64,000 nucleotides of DNA from assembly GCF_003335585.1 (NCBI RefSeq), contig NZ_QBFD01000024.1, positions 255,345-319,344 of the forward strand. The letters run 5' to 3'. The translations under genes were made by a program, and so were the position numbers. Position 1 is the stretch's first letter; each line of letters opens with the position of its first letter. The notes beneath the pieces are model-generated. The model had not been told where the DNA came from. It made no database searches and was given only the letters and a program-made list of their open reading frames with translations. Source of the stretch: Sulfitobacter sp. DFL-14. Lineage in GTDB: Bacteria > Pseudomonadota > Alphaproteobacteria > Rhodobacterales > Rhodobacteraceae. Shown here one piece after another: positions 33,052 to 41,814 of the stretch.

Positions 33052-34413
33052 TCAGGCCCTTTCAAATCCGCGTGCGATTTCCCAATCCGTCACCGCGCGG
33101 TCAAATTCCTCCTGCTCCCATTCGGCGCAGCGGGTGTAATGGTCAATCACGTCATCGCCCATCACCTCGCGCAGGAAGGCCGAATTGCGCAGGGTTTCCG
33201 TCGCCGCCCGCAGGGTCTGCGGAATATCCGCCGCCTTGGAATCCTCATATACATCACCCCTGGTGGGCGGGGCGAGCGCCATCTTCTCCTCGATCCCCTT
33301 GATCCCGGCGGCCAGCATCGCGGCTTGTGCCAGATAGGGGTTGAGGTCAGACCCGCCCACGCGGCATTCCACGCGCACCCCCTTTGTCCCGTCCCCGCAC
33401 AGGCGGAATCCGGCGGTGCGGTTGTCCACGGACCAGACGGTTTTTGTCGGCGCGAAGGTGCCTTTGGCAAAGCGTTTGTAGCTGTTCACATAAGGCGCGA
33501 GGAAGAACGTATACTCCGGCGCATAGGCAATCAGCCCGGCCATATAGTGGCGCATCAGATCGGACATGCCCAGATCGGCCTCCGGGTCAAAGAACACGGG
33601 CTTGCCGTCTTTCCACAGTGACTGATGCACATGGCTGGAGGAGCCCACCCGGTCCGGGTGCCATTTCGGCAGGAAACTCGCCGCATGGCCCTGCTGCCAG
33701 GCAATTTCCTTGACCGCGTGTTTCGCAATGGTGTGGTGATCGGCACAATCGAGCGCCGGGGCATAGCGGATGTTCAGTTCCTCCTGCCCCGCCTCGGCCT
33801 CGCCCTTGGTGTTTTCAATCGGCAGACCGGCGGCAAAGAGGTGATTGCGCACCGGGCGCATCACATGTTCCTCCTTGGAGGTCTGGAAGATATGGTAATC
33901 CTCGTTATAGCCGCTGATCGGGGTCAGATCCGTGAATCCGCCCTTGCGGATTTCATCCAGGGTTTTCTCGAACAGGAAAAACTCCAACTCGGTGGCCATC
34001 TGCGCCTCGAACCCCAGGTCCGCCAGCCGCGCAATCTGCTTTTTCAACATGCCGCGCGGGTCATGGGGCACCGGTTTGTGGTGGTGATCCAGAATATCGC
34101 AAAGCACCATCGCCGTGCCTTCCAGCCAGGGCAGCGGGCGGATGGTGCTCAGGTCCGGCGCCATCACGTAATCGCCATAGCCCTTTTCCCAGGAGGTCGA
34201 GGCATAGCCGGCCGGTGTCGCCATCTCAAGATCCGTGGCCAGCAGGTAATTGCAGCAATGGGTCTCCTTGAAAGAGGTCTCAACGAAATTCACCGCATGG
34301 AAGCGCTTGCCCATCAGGCGGCCCTGCATGTCCACCGCGCAGACCAGCACGGTGTCGATGGTGCCCGCCGCAACGCGGGATTTCAGATCGTCAAAACTCA
34401 GGTTGCCCGGCAT
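33052..34413 (-). CDS. glutamine synthetase family protein (gamma-glutamyl-amine ligase type)
   Basis: ATP-dependent glutamate-amine ligase, 453 residues. The catalytic fold motifs are visible: TELEFFLF with metal ligands, KGEAEAGQEELNIRYAP, GSSSHVHQSLWKDGKPVF, KRFAKGTFAPTKTVWSVDNRTAGFRL, and VECRVGGSDLNPYLA. The N-terminal VCAVDMQGRLMGKRF and the sequence pattern resemble GlnT/PuuA/IpuC-type enzymes that glutamylate amines rather than ammonia-assimilating GlnA. There is no adenylylation-type NLYDLP motif that I can see. ATG 34413 has GGAG eight bases upstream; 34425 is an alternative without a site. It sits between the TRAP binding protein and the aldehyde dehydrogenase. Confidence 0.92.
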   Translation of the reverse strand: MPGNLSFDDLKSRVAAGTIDTVLVCAVDMQGRLMGKRFHAVNFVETSFKETHCCNYLLATDLEMATPAGYASTSWEKGYGDYVMAPDLSTIRPLPWLEGTAMVLCDILDHHHKPVPHDPRGMLKKQIARLADLGFEAQMATELEFFLFEKTLDEIRKGGFTDLTPISGYNEDYHIFQTSKEEHVMRPVRNHLFAAGLPIENTKGEAEAGQEELNIRYAPALDCADHHTIAKHAVKEIAWQQGHAASFLPKWHPDRVGSSSHVHQSLWKDGKPVFFDPEADLGMSDLMRHYMAGLIAYAPEYTFFLAPYVNSYKRFAKGTFAPTKTVWSVDNRTAGFRLCGDGTKGVRVECRVGGSDLNPYLAQAAMLAAGIKGIEEKMALAPPTRGDVYEDSKAADIPQTLRAATETLRNSAFLREVMGDDVIDHYTRCAEWEQEEFDRAVTDWEIARGFERA

Positions 34414-34472
34414 CTCGTTCTCCATTCACAAAAGGCAGGCAGGGGCGCCACAACGCCCCCGCCGATCGTGGT

Positions 34473-35510
34473 TCAACCGTTGGTATAGGGAGGTCCGGCC
34501 TGGTTAATAACGCTGTTGTACTCCTTGAAGATGTTGACGATCTTCTGGTGCACTTCGCCTTCCTGCGCCACTTCTTCCCAGAACGCCTTGGCCGCGTCTT
34601 CGACCTCGTTCCATTCCGCGGCAGGCACAGTGCGCAGTTCCAGCTTTTCGCCATTGGCGCGCAGGGCCGCTTCACCGCCCCAGTACCACTGGTTGCGATA
34701 GGTGTGGCCCGCTTCGGTCCCGGCCATGACGATGGCCTTGAGGTGTTCCGGCAGATCGGCCCAGCGCTGTTCGTTCACGAACCACGAACCGATCCAGGCA
34801 CCGGAAATGTTGTTGGTCAGGAAGTAATCGGTCACATCCGCCCAGCCGACAGTATAGTCTTCGGTGATCCCCGACCATGCCATGCCGTCCAGCTCGCCGG
34901 TTTGCACCGCGACTTCGGCATCCTCGTAAGGAATGTTGACCGGCACAACGCCGAACTTCGACAGGAAGCGGCCCGCTGTCGGGAAGGTATAAAGCTTCAG
35001 ACCGTCAAGATCGGCAACCGATTTGATTTCCTTCTTGGTGTTGAAGTTGCAGGGGTCCTGCCCTGCCGCCGACAACCACTTGACGCCGACCTTGGCGTAT
35101 TCCTCTTCCCAGATCTCTTTCAGACCGTATTGGTTGAACAGCACCGGCACGTCGAGGATATGCTTGGTGGCAAAGGGAAAGTAGCCGCCGAACTGCTGCA
35201 GGGGCGTGGGCGAGGCCATGGAATCGTCGTCCGAATGCACCCCGTCGATGGTCCCGCGCTGCAGCGCCTGGAACAGCTCGCCCGTCGGCACGATCTGATC
35301 CGCATAGAACAATTCGATCTCAAGCTCACCGTTTGCGGCGGTGTTGATATAGTCGATGACCGGCTTGGTCACATGTTCACCCAGCGCCGAACCGGCATAG
35401 GTCTGGAAGCGCCACTTGATCGCTTCCTGGGCACGGGCGATGGAGGGCGCAGCCAGCGTGGCGGCGCCGGCAAGGCCAGCGTGTTTGATGAAATTACGTC
35501 TCGTGGTCAT
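34473..35510 (-). CDS. dctP: TRAP transporter substrate-binding protein (DctP family)
   Basis: Periplasmic receptor of a tripartite ATP-independent transporter, 345 residues. The N-terminus TTRRNFIKHAGLAGAATLAAPSIARAQ is a twin-arginine-type signal peptide. The mature part (IKWRFQTYAGSALGEHVTKPVIDYI) has the DctP fold, and the region GRFLSKFGVVPVNIPYEDAEVAVQTGELDGMAWSG includes the conserved ligand-binding stretch. It follows the permease genes and precedes the ligase. The ligand is unknown; a zwitterionic amine or N-acyl amino acid would fit the operon. Confidence 0.92.
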   Translation of the reverse strand: MTTRRNFIKHAGLAGAATLAAPSIARAQEAIKWRFQTYAGSALGEHVTKPVIDYINTAANGELEIELFYADQIVPTGELFQALQRGTIDGVHSDDDSMASPTPLQQFGGYFPFATKHILDVPVLFNQYGLKEIWEEEYAKVGVKWLSAAGQDPCNFNTKKEIKSVADLDGLKLYTFPTAGRFLSKFGVVPVNIPYEDAEVAVQTGELDGMAWSGITEDYTVGWADVTDYFLTNNISGAWIGSWFVNEQRWADLPEHLKAIVMAGTEAGHTYRNQWYWGGEAALRANGEKLELRTVPAAEWNEVEDAAKAFWEEVAQEGEVHQKIVNIFKEYNSVINQAGPPYTNG

Positions 35511-35556
35511 GTCTTTCTCCTTGTTGAATGAGGCTCCGTTGGCGGAGTTCTTGGGG

Positions 35557-36885
35557 TTATTTTCCGTAAACGAGGTCGGGCAGCCACAGCGCCAGTTGCG
35601 GGAAGATCATCACCAGCGCCAGCGCCCCGGCCATCACCAGCACGAAAGGCGTGATCGAGGCATAGATGTCGCGCAGCGAAATCTCCGGCGGGGCCATGGC
35701 GCGCATCAGGAACAGGTTATAGCCGAAGGGCGGCGTCATATAGGCGATCTGGCAGGTGATCGTATAAAGGATACCGTACCACACCAGATCAAAACCCAGC
35801 GCGCCTACAAGCGGCACGTACAGCGGGGCGACGATCACCAGCATCGCGGTATCGTCCAGAAACGTCCCCATCAGGATAAAGCTCAGCTGCATCAGGATCA
35901 GGATCACCCAGGGGCTCAGGCCCAGCTTCTCGGTGAAAAGGTTCTCGATCGCCTTGACCGCGCCCAGCCCGTCGAACACCGCGCCAAAGGCCAGCGCCGC
36001 AAGGATGATCCACATGAACATGCAGGTGATGCCCAGCGTGTTGCGCACCGAGTTCTCAAAGACCTGCCGCGTCATCCGCCCCTTGAGCACGGCAGCCAGA
36101 AAGGCCGCAATCGCCCCGATGGCCGAGCTTTCCACCAGCGAGGTCCAGCCCCGCACGAAGGGCACCATCATGACGGCAAAGATCACCAGCGGCAGGATAC
36201 CCGCCCCCAGCAGCCTCAGCTTTTCACTGCGCGGGATCGCGGCGCGTTCCTCGGCGTCAAGGACCGGACCAAGCACGGGATTGAACCGGCAGCGGATGGC
36301 AATATAGGCGATGAACAGCCCTGCCATCATCAACCCCGGCACCACACCCGCCAGCCAAAGCTGCCCCACCGGTTGCCGCGCGATCATCGCGTAAAGCACC
36401 AGCACCACCGAGGGCGGCACCAGGATGCCAAGGCTCGATCCCGCCTGGATCACTCCGGTCACCATGCGCTTGTCATAGCCCCGCTTGAGCAGTTCCGGCA
36501 GCGCGATGGTGGCGCCAATGGCCATGCCCGCCACGCTCAGCCCGTTCATCGCGGAAATCAGCACCATCAGCCCGATGGTGCCGATGGCCAGCCCGCCGCG
36601 CAGCCCGCCCATCCAGACATGGAACATCTTGTACAGATCATCCGCGATCTTCGATTCCGACAGCACATAGCCCATGAAGATGAACATCGGCAGGGTCAGC
36701 AGCGGATACCATTTCATCAGCTTCATCGCAGCAGAGAACCCGATGTCGAACCCGCCCTGGTCGCCCCAAAGCAGCAGCGCGGCCACCACGGCGACAAAAC
36801 CGATGGCCCCGAACACCCGCTGCCCGGTCAGGAGCATCAGCATCATGGTGGAAAACATCAGGGTGGCGATCAACTCATATGACAT
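35557..36885 (-). CDS. dctM: TRAP transporter large permease (DctM family)
   Basis: 442-residue inner-membrane permease with about twelve hydrophobic segments, the sodium-coupled transport subunit. Visible are MFSTMMLMLLTGQRVFGAIGF, GLSVAGMAIGATIALPELLKRGYD, SSLGILVPPSVVLVLYAMI and GTFLDDTAMLVIVAPLYVPL, all typical of DctM. The start overlaps the DctQ stop by one base. The order Q-M-P, with the receptor last, is less common than P-Q-M. Confidence 0.94.
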   Translation of the reverse strand: MSYELIATLMFSTMMLMLLTGQRVFGAIGFVAVVAALLLWGDQGGFDIGFSAAMKLMKWYPLLTLPMFIFMGYVLSESKIADDLYKMFHVWMGGLRGGLAIGTIGLMVLISAMNGLSVAGMAIGATIALPELLKRGYDKRMVTGVIQAGSSLGILVPPSVVLVLYAMIARQPVGQLWLAGVVPGLMMAGLFIAYIAIRCRFNPVLGPVLDAEERAAIPRSEKLRLLGAGILPLVIFAVMMVPFVRGWTSLVESSAIGAIAAFLAAVLKGRMTRQVFENSVRNTLGITCMFMWIILAALAFGAVFDGLGAVKAIENLFTEKLGLSPWVILILMQLSFILMGTFLDDTAMLVIVAPLYVPLVGALGFDLVWYGILYTITCQIAYMTPPFGYNLFLMRAMAPPEISLRDIYASITPFVLVMAGALALVMIFPQLALWLPDLVYGK

Positions 36886-37454
36886 CAGATCGTTTCACCC
36901 TTCAGACGCAGCACGTCTTTGCAGAATTCGGACAGGCATTGCACGATCATCAGGCAGAACCCGACGATCATTACCACCTTGATCGGCCACATGTAGGGCC
37001 GCCAGGCGGAGGATGATTGCTCAAGCCGCCCGATCTCTTCGCTGCCGGTCAGGACGCCGAAAAGATAAGAGATCGGCGCGTCCTGCCAATAGCCCAGCGA
37101 ATAGGCGGTGGAGCTGATCGCCCCGTAAAGCAGCACGCAAAGATAGAAGATCAGCAGCACAACCGTGAACAGGTCGAACCAGGCCTTGCGGCGGACCGAC
37201 CAGCTTCCATAGAGCAGGTCCATCCGCACGTTGGAGCCGAGCTGCAGCGCATAGGGCCCGCCCAGAATGTAGTAGCCCACCATGACGAACTGGGCCATTT
37301 CCAGCGTCCACAGGGTCGGCACAAAGAAGGTCTTGCTGATCGAGGACCACAAAAGCACCCCCATCAGCGCAAAGATCCCGTACATCGCGATGCGGCCCAG
37401 ACGGTAGTTCACCGCATCGGCCACCCGAATATATCCGCGCATCACGCCACGCAT
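36885..37454 (-). CDS. dctQ: TRAP transporter small permease (DctQ family)
   Basis: 189-residue protein with four membrane segments and the motifs FVMVGYYILGGPYALQLGSNVRMDLLYG and WSVRRKAWFDLF, typical of DctQ. ATG 37454 has GGGGAGGG ten bases upstream and overlaps the preceding gene by 13 bases; ATG 37442 would give an exact ATGA overlap and is a close alternative. Longer upstream frame is the shadow of the hydrolase gene. Confidence 0.9.
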   Translation of the reverse strand: MRGVMRGYIRVADAVNYRLGRIAMYGIFALMGVLLWSSISKTFFVPTLWTLEMAQFVMVGYYILGGPYALQLGSNVRMDLLYGSWSVRRKAWFDLFTVVLLIFYLCVLLYGAISSTAYSLGYWQDAPISYLFGVLTGSEEIGRLEQSSSAWRPYMWPIKVVMIVGFCLMIVQCLSEFCKDVLRLKGETI

Positions 37455-38221
37455 GAAACACGCCCTCCCCTGCCCAGCCGCGTGCAGGCATCCGCCAGCC
37501 AGCCCGCGATCATCTCGGCCATCCGGCGCTGTGCCTCTGCCGTCGCAATCAGGTCGTTGCGCACCTCCAGCATCACGTTCAGATGGCCCTGGGGCTGCCC
37601 GTGCACTTGCAAGGTATGGGTCACACCGTCCTGTGGCCCATAGGGCGCATTGCGCGCCACGTGCGCCTCGGTATGCGCCCCGGCACACTCCAGCAGCGCA
37701 TCGGCCAGACGGCTGTCCTCGTCATGCAAGACGCCGATTTCGACACTGCGCCGCTGGCCGTGGAAAACCGGGGTGAAACTGTGGATCGTGATCAGGATCG
37801 GCTCGGCAATCCGTGCCATCTTCCGGCTGATGCAGTCGTGAAAAGGCCTGTAATAGCGCGCCACCCGCTCCGCACGCGCGGTATCGGACAGATCCCGGTT
37901 GCCCGGCACCACGATCAGCTCACTCTGCGCGGGCATTGCGCCCGGTGCCTCCGGCGGACGGTTCAGATCATAAACCAGCCGCGACACCGTGCCGGCGATC
38001 AGGACGGCATCCAGCCGGGTCGACAGATGCTCCGCCACCGCCAATGCACCTGGGTCCCAGGCCGCATGGCTGGTGCGGTCGCCCTCAGCCATCCCAAGCC
38101 CGTCAAATTCATCGGGGATCAGGTGATTGGCATGTTCACAGACCAGTACAATGCAGGATGTGCCAGAGGGGTTCACCTCCGCCACGCTTTCTTCCACTGC
38201 ATGATCTGTCGTCTGAGCCAT
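37442..38221 (-). CDS. N-formylglutamate amidohydrolase family protein
   Basis: 259-residue zinc hydrolase of the HutG2/FGase fold, releasing glutamate from an N-substituted glutamate or a related amide. VCEHANHLIPDEFDGLG, AWDPGALAVAEHLS, LNRPP, ITIHSFTPVFHG with the metal His, EIGVLHDED and MLEVRNDLI are family signatures. No histidine-degradation genes are nearby, so classical N-formylglutamate is doubtful. In this operon it could cleave a gamma-glutamyl or N-acyl intermediate. First gene of the operon; the GGGGG-containing site precedes ATG 38221. Confidence 0.88.
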   Translation of the reverse strand: MAQTTDHAVEESVAEVNPSGTSCIVLVCEHANHLIPDEFDGLGMAEGDRTSHAAWDPGALAVAEHLSTRLDAVLIAGTVSRLVYDLNRPPEAPGAMPAQSELIVVPGNRDLSDTARAERVARYYRPFHDCISRKMARIAEPILITIHSFTPVFHGQRRSVEIGVLHDEDSRLADALLECAGAHTEAHVARNAPYGPQDGVTHTLQVHGQPQGHLNVMLEVRNDLIATAEAQRRMAEMIAGWLADACTRLGRGGRVSCVA

Positions 38222-38275
38222 GGCACCCCCGTCTGAGGATAAAGTGCTTGCCAAGCGGCGCGGATGTCAACAGAA

Positions 38276-38295
38276 TTGTGAAAAATTTATCACAA
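38276..38295. promoter_or_regulatory. RpiR-type operator candidate 1
   Basis: Perfect six-base inverted repeat TTGTGA - aaaattta - TCACAA. It lies in the shared promoter region of the TRAP operon and the RpiR regulator gene, so autoregulation and operon control are plausible. Confidence 0.5.
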
Positions 38296-38305
38296 GCACG
38301 AAGGC

Positions 38306-38326
38306 TTTGATAATTTTCCGATCAAA
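38306..38326. promoter_or_regulatory. RpiR-type operator candidate 2
   Basis: Inverted repeat TTTGAT - aattttccg - ATCAAA, six-base arms, ten bases after the first dyad and immediately before the regulator ribosome site. The half-sites differ from those of candidate 1, so this may be a second protein's site. Confidence 0.4.
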
Positions 38327-38338
38327 TCCGGAGCGACG

Positions 38339-39211
38339 ATGGCCGAAGCGCCCCTGACCATATCCGACCGCATCCAGCAAAAGCTGGAGGGGCTGACCCG
38401 CGCCGAACGCCAGCTGGCCCATTCGATTCTCGAAAACTACCCGGCCTCCGGGCTGGGCCCACTGACCGCGCTGGCCAAGGATGCCGAGGTTTCCGTGCCG
38501 ACAGTGGCCCGGATGGTGCAGAAGCTGGGTTTCCGGGGATACCCCGAATTCCAGGCCGAACTGCGCGAGGAACTGCGCGCCAAGGTCAAGGGGCCGATTG
38601 CCAAACACGACACCTGGGCCGACGGCGCGCCTGAAGGGCATATGCTGAACCGTTTCACCGACGCGGTGATCGACAACATCCGCCACACGCTGGGCCAGAT
38701 CGACCCGAAGGCCTTTGACGCCGCCTGTGCGCTGGTGGGCGACACCAAAAGGCACCTTTACATCGTGGGCGGGCGTGTCACCCATACGCTGGCCGAATAT
38801 CTGTTCCTGCACATGCAGGTCATCCGCCCCCGGATCACCCATATCCAGTCCACCTCCAACACCTGGCCGCATTACCTGCTGGATGTGGCACCCGGCGACG
38901 TATTCGTGATCTATGACGTGCGCCGCTACGAGAACAACACTCTGAAACTGGCCGAGATGGCCCATGCGCAAGGGGCCAGGGTGATCCTCTTCACCGATCA
39001 GTGGCGCTCTCCCGTGCATGAGCTGGCCGACATCAGCTTCAGCAGCCGGATCGTCGTGCCCTCGGCCTGGGATTCCGCCGCCACCACCCTGTTGCTGACC
39101 GAAACGATGATTTCCGCCGTTCAAAACCTTGACTGGGACAAGACCAAGACCCGGATGGAGGGGCTGGAAGACATGTTCGACCAGACCAAGCTGTTTCGGA
39201 AATTTACGTAG
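38339..39211 (+). CDS. MurR/RpiR family transcriptional regulator
   Basis: 290 residues: an N-terminal RpiR-type helix-turn-helix (about residues 7-80; LTRAERQLAHSILENYPA, DAEVSVPTVARMVQKLGFRGYPEFQ) followed by a SIS domain (about 125-260; LYIVGGRVTHTLAEYLF, GDVFVIYDVRRYENNTLKLAEMAHAQGARVILFTD). SIS domains bind phosphosugars in MurR but amino-sugar or other ligands elsewhere. It is divergent from the TRAP/ligase operon, with two dyads between them. The effector is unknown. Confidence 0.92.
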   Translation: MAEAPLTISDRIQQKLEGLTRAERQLAHSILENYPASGLGPLTALAKDAEVSVPTVARMVQKLGFRGYPEFQAELREELRAKVKGPIAKHDTWADGAPEGHMLNRFTDAVIDNIRHTLGQIDPKAFDAACALVGDTKRHLYIVGGRVTHTLAEYLFLHMQVIRPRITHIQSTSNTWPHYLLDVAPGDVFVIYDVRRYENNTLKLAEMAHAQGARVILFTDQWRSPVHELADISFSSRIVVPSAWDSAATTLLLTETMISAVQNLDWDKTKTRMEGLEDMFDQTKLFRKFT

Positions 39212-39572
39212 GGCCTGTGGACATTCGTGAAAAATGCAGTGAACGGCGGGATTGAGCCTGGAGTGCCGGATGCAACAAGCCGGGCCAGCGCCTGCCCGGG
39301 GTGGGCGATGCCGACTTGTGTAGATGGCACTTTATTTCTCAACCATGATGAGTCCTATCAGGGGAACTACCCAGCCTCACCAAATCGCCTACCCGTGGGG
39401 CGGGCAGGCGATGGCCCGGCGCCTTCGGCTTGTTCCGGGCCTGAATGCCAGTGATCGACGGCAGCAATGCCCCGCTCACCTGACCTCGCCCCACACCGCG
39501 CCAAAGGTCCGGTCTCGTTCGGAACCACCTGACACGCCCCCTGACATGACCCGGAAAATCCGACACGAAGTG
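39212..39572. other. 361-base intergenic region with a dispersed repeat
   Basis: Between the ends of the RpiR and ggpS genes. No gene is evident. Bases ~39280-39430 resemble the last ~155 bases of the window (see repeat entries). The rest shows no clear structure. Confidence 0.55.
39280..39430. repeat. dispersed repeat, copy A
   Basis: Shares with 63845-64000 a series of blocks in the same order and spacing: GGCGAT-CCGAC, TGGCACTTTAT (39325), CTATC-GGAAC-AC-CAG, CCAAATCGCC (39380) and GGCGATG with CGGCG. TGGCACTTTAT and AAATCGCC are 57 bases apart here and 56 in the other copy. Substitutions are numerous, so the copies are old. Confidence 0.6.
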
Positions 39573-41060
39573 TCAAGAATTCACGGCATGCGACACGTCG
39601 AACTGGTGTTTGTGCTCCTCCGCCCAGGCATCCAGCGTATAGCGGAACACCGCCTTGCGCAGTTCGACCATCCGCGCGCGGCGTTCCTCCTCGGGCATCT
39701 CCAGCGCGGCAAGGATCGCATTGTCCATGGACCGGTGCGAAAACGGATTGGTGATCACCGCCGAATGCAGCTCCACCGCCGCGCCGGCAAATTCCGACAG
39801 GACAAGAACCCCGTCCCCGTCGCTGCGCGCGGCGACAAATTCCTTGCAGACCAGGTTCATCCCGTCCACCAGCGGCGTGATCCAGGCCACATCCGCCGCC
39901 ATGTAGTAGGACAACAGCTGCTCGAACGGAATCGCCCGCGAGATCAGCGCGATGGGCTGCCATTCCAGCGTGCCGAAACGCCCGTTGATCCGGCCTGCGG
40001 TTTCCTCGATCCCGGTCTGGGTGCGCGCATAGGCCGACATTTTCCGGTCGGCGCTGACCGAGACATGCATCAGCCTGATCTTGCCGCGCAGGTCCGGGTT
40101 GTCTTCCAGCACCCGCTCGAAACTTTCCAGCTGGTCCACGCCACCCTTGGTGTAGTCGGTGCGTCCGACCGAGAGGATCAGCCGCTCATCCCCCATGCCT
40201 TCGCGAATCTCGCGGGCTTTCTGCTTCAGTTCCGGCTCCTCCGAACGCTCCGAGATATAGGCGGCGCTAACCCCGACAGAGGCGGAGCTGATCGCGATCT
40301 TGCGCCCGTCCTGGGTGATCGAGGTCGGCACCCGCCGTTCGCTCAGCGCAGTGCCATCCGACACCAGGTCGGGGGCGACATAGCCGATGGTGATATCGTC
40401 CAGATCGAAGAGCGAATTGGCAACCGCCACGAAGTTCGAGGCATAGCGCGGGATGTGAAAGCCGATGATGTCGCATTTCAGCAGGCTGTCCACGATCTCG
40501 CGCCGCCAGGGCAGCACGTTGAACATATCCGCCGCCGGAAACGGCGTGTGATGGAAAAAGCTGATCGTCACATCCGAGCGCAACTGCCGCAGATAGCCCG
40601 GCACAAGCCAGAGGTTGTAATCATGCACCCAGACCCGCGCGCCCTTGCCCGCCTCGCGCGCGGCGGCTTCGGCAAAGGCCCAGTTCACCTCGCGGAAGGT
40701 GGGCCAGTCGACGGGATCGTAATTGAACTTTTCCTTGAAGCTGTGAAGGATCGGCCAGAAGGCCTCCTTCGAGGAGACATGGTAAAAGCTTTTGACCTGG
40801 GCCTCTGTCAGCGGCAGACGGGACACATTGTAAGTGCCGTGATTGTCGTTGATCTCCACCACTTTCTCGAAACCGGGGTTGGCCGGGTCTTCTGCCAGTT
40901 TCCAGGCGATCCAGGTGGCATGTTCGGCGGTGCCGAAAAAGCTTTTGAGCGTGGGCACAATGCCATTCGGGCTCTTGTTCTCGCGCAGGACCGTCTTGCC
41001 GTTTTCCTCGACTTCCTCGTAGGGCTGGCGGTGGTACACGATGACCAGATCAGATGACAT
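39573..41060 (-). CDS. ggpS: glucosylglycerol-phosphate synthase
   Basis: GT20-family enzyme of 495 residues that joins glucose from a nucleotide sugar to glycerol 3-phosphate, giving 2-O-alpha-glucosylglycerol phosphate, the precursor of an osmolyte. The N-terminus SDLVIVYHRQPYEEVEENG and the segment ENKSPNGIVPTLKSFF are the pattern of cyanobacterial GgpS rather than of trehalose-phosphate synthase OtsA. GT20 features include WVHDYNLWLVPGYLR, FFHHTPFPA, SVGRTDYTKG and DGMNLVCKEFVA. It overlaps the phosphatase gene by 11 bases, and a glycerol-3-phosphate dehydrogenase gene follows upstream, which supports the assignment. OtsA is the alternative. Confidence 0.88.
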   Translation of the reverse strand: MSSDLVIVYHRQPYEEVEENGKTVLRENKSPNGIVPTLKSFFGTAEHATWIAWKLAEDPANPGFEKVVEINDNHGTYNVSRLPLTEAQVKSFYHVSSKEAFWPILHSFKEKFNYDPVDWPTFREVNWAFAEAAAREAGKGARVWVHDYNLWLVPGYLRQLRSDVTISFFHHTPFPAADMFNVLPWRREIVDSLLKCDIIGFHIPRYASNFVAVANSLFDLDDITIGYVAPDLVSDGTALSERRVPTSITQDGRKIAISSASVGVSAAYISERSEEPELKQKAREIREGMGDERLILSVGRTDYTKGGVDQLESFERVLEDNPDLRGKIRLMHVSVSADRKMSAYARTQTGIEETAGRINGRFGTLEWQPIALISRAIPFEQLLSYYMAADVAWITPLVDGMNLVCKEFVAARSDGDGVLVLSEFAGAAVELHSAVITNPFSHRSMDNAILAALEMPEEERRARMVELRKAVFRYTLDAWAEEHKHQFDVSHAVNS

Positions 41061-41814
41061 CAGTCAGTATTTCCTTTGCATCGGGATGAAGATCAAAAGC
41101 GATCATGGCCTCGACGATCCCGGCTGCGCCGATGCCCTTGGCGTGATGTATCCGGGGCAGATCCGGCAGCGCCTCGATCAGTCTTGCCTCTGACCCGCCG
41201 ACAGCCACGGCGGGTGTGCCCGCAACCAGCATCGACAGATCGTTCAGCGTGTCACCAGCGGCCAGAACCCGTTCGGGCGGCAGCGACAGGTGGTCCAGCA
41301 GCCGCAACAGCGACGGCCCCTTGCTGACCCCGCGCGGCAGGACGTCCAGAAAGCGGTTGTCCGAAATCAGGACATCATGGCCCATGCCGTCAATCACCTC
41401 TGCCGCGCGCGGATCGTAGCTTTCGGGATCGTAATCGAAACTGACCCGGTAGCGAAAGGCGGTCTTCTGCTCGGTCAGCCCGGGGAAGGATTTCAGCGCC
41501 GCGCGCACCGCATCGCCGCTGTCGCTCCACTGCGCGGCGATTTCGCGTTCCAGCGTGTCGATCGGTGTGATCCCCTTTTTGGGATGCACCTGGGCGATGC
41601 TGGTGCCCACGTCGCAGACGGCATATTCGGGCCAGGGCAGTTCATTGGAGGAACACATCTTGTGGATGAATTCCGGGTCCCGCCCGCTGACGAAGACCAG
41701 ACCAACCGTGTCGCGGTTGTCTTCGATCCAGCGATAAAGCGCGCGGCGGTCAGCCTGGGTGCCCCCCAGAAAGGTGCCGTCCAGATCGGTGGCCAATACA
41801 AATGGCTTGTCCAT
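41050..41814 (-). CDS. HAD-IIB phosphatase, probable glucosylglycerol-phosphate phosphatase
   Basis: 254-residue HAD hydrolase of the sucrose/trehalose-phosphatase type. Motif I is ATDLDGTF (Asp10, Asp12), motif II VFVSGRDPEF, and motif IV AAGDTLNDLSML near residue 190, all intact. In some bacteria an N-terminal HAD domain is fused to GgpS; here it stands as a separate gene overlapping ggpS, so removal of phosphate from glucosylglycerol phosphate is the natural inference. It starts one base inside the gpsA stop (TGATG). Confidence 0.85.
   Translation of the reverse strand: MDKPFVLATDLDGTFLGGTQADRRALYRWIEDNRDTVGLVFVSGRDPEFIHKMCSSNELPWPEYAVCDVGTSIAQVHPKKGITPIDTLEREIAAQWSDSGDAVRAALKSFPGLTEQKTAFRYRVSFDYDPESYDPRAAEVIDGMGHDVLISDNRFLDVLPRGVSKGPSLLRLLDHLSLPPERVLAAGDTLNDLSMLVAGTPAVAVGGSEARLIEALPDLPRIHHAKGIGAAGIVEAMIAFDLHPDAKEILTDVI

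Larger units (their letters stand above)
38222..38338. promoter_or_regulatory. divergent promoter region of the TRAP operon and rpiR-type gene
   Basis: 117 bases, AT-rich in the right half. Holds two clean dyads (38276-38295 and 38306-38326) next to the regulator start, which has GGAG seven bases before its ATG. Confidence 0.55.

Noticed and set aside
39227..39454. A 75-codon plus-strand frame after the RpiR gene
   Set aside because: It overlaps the dispersed repeat and its counterpart at the window end does not keep the frame open.
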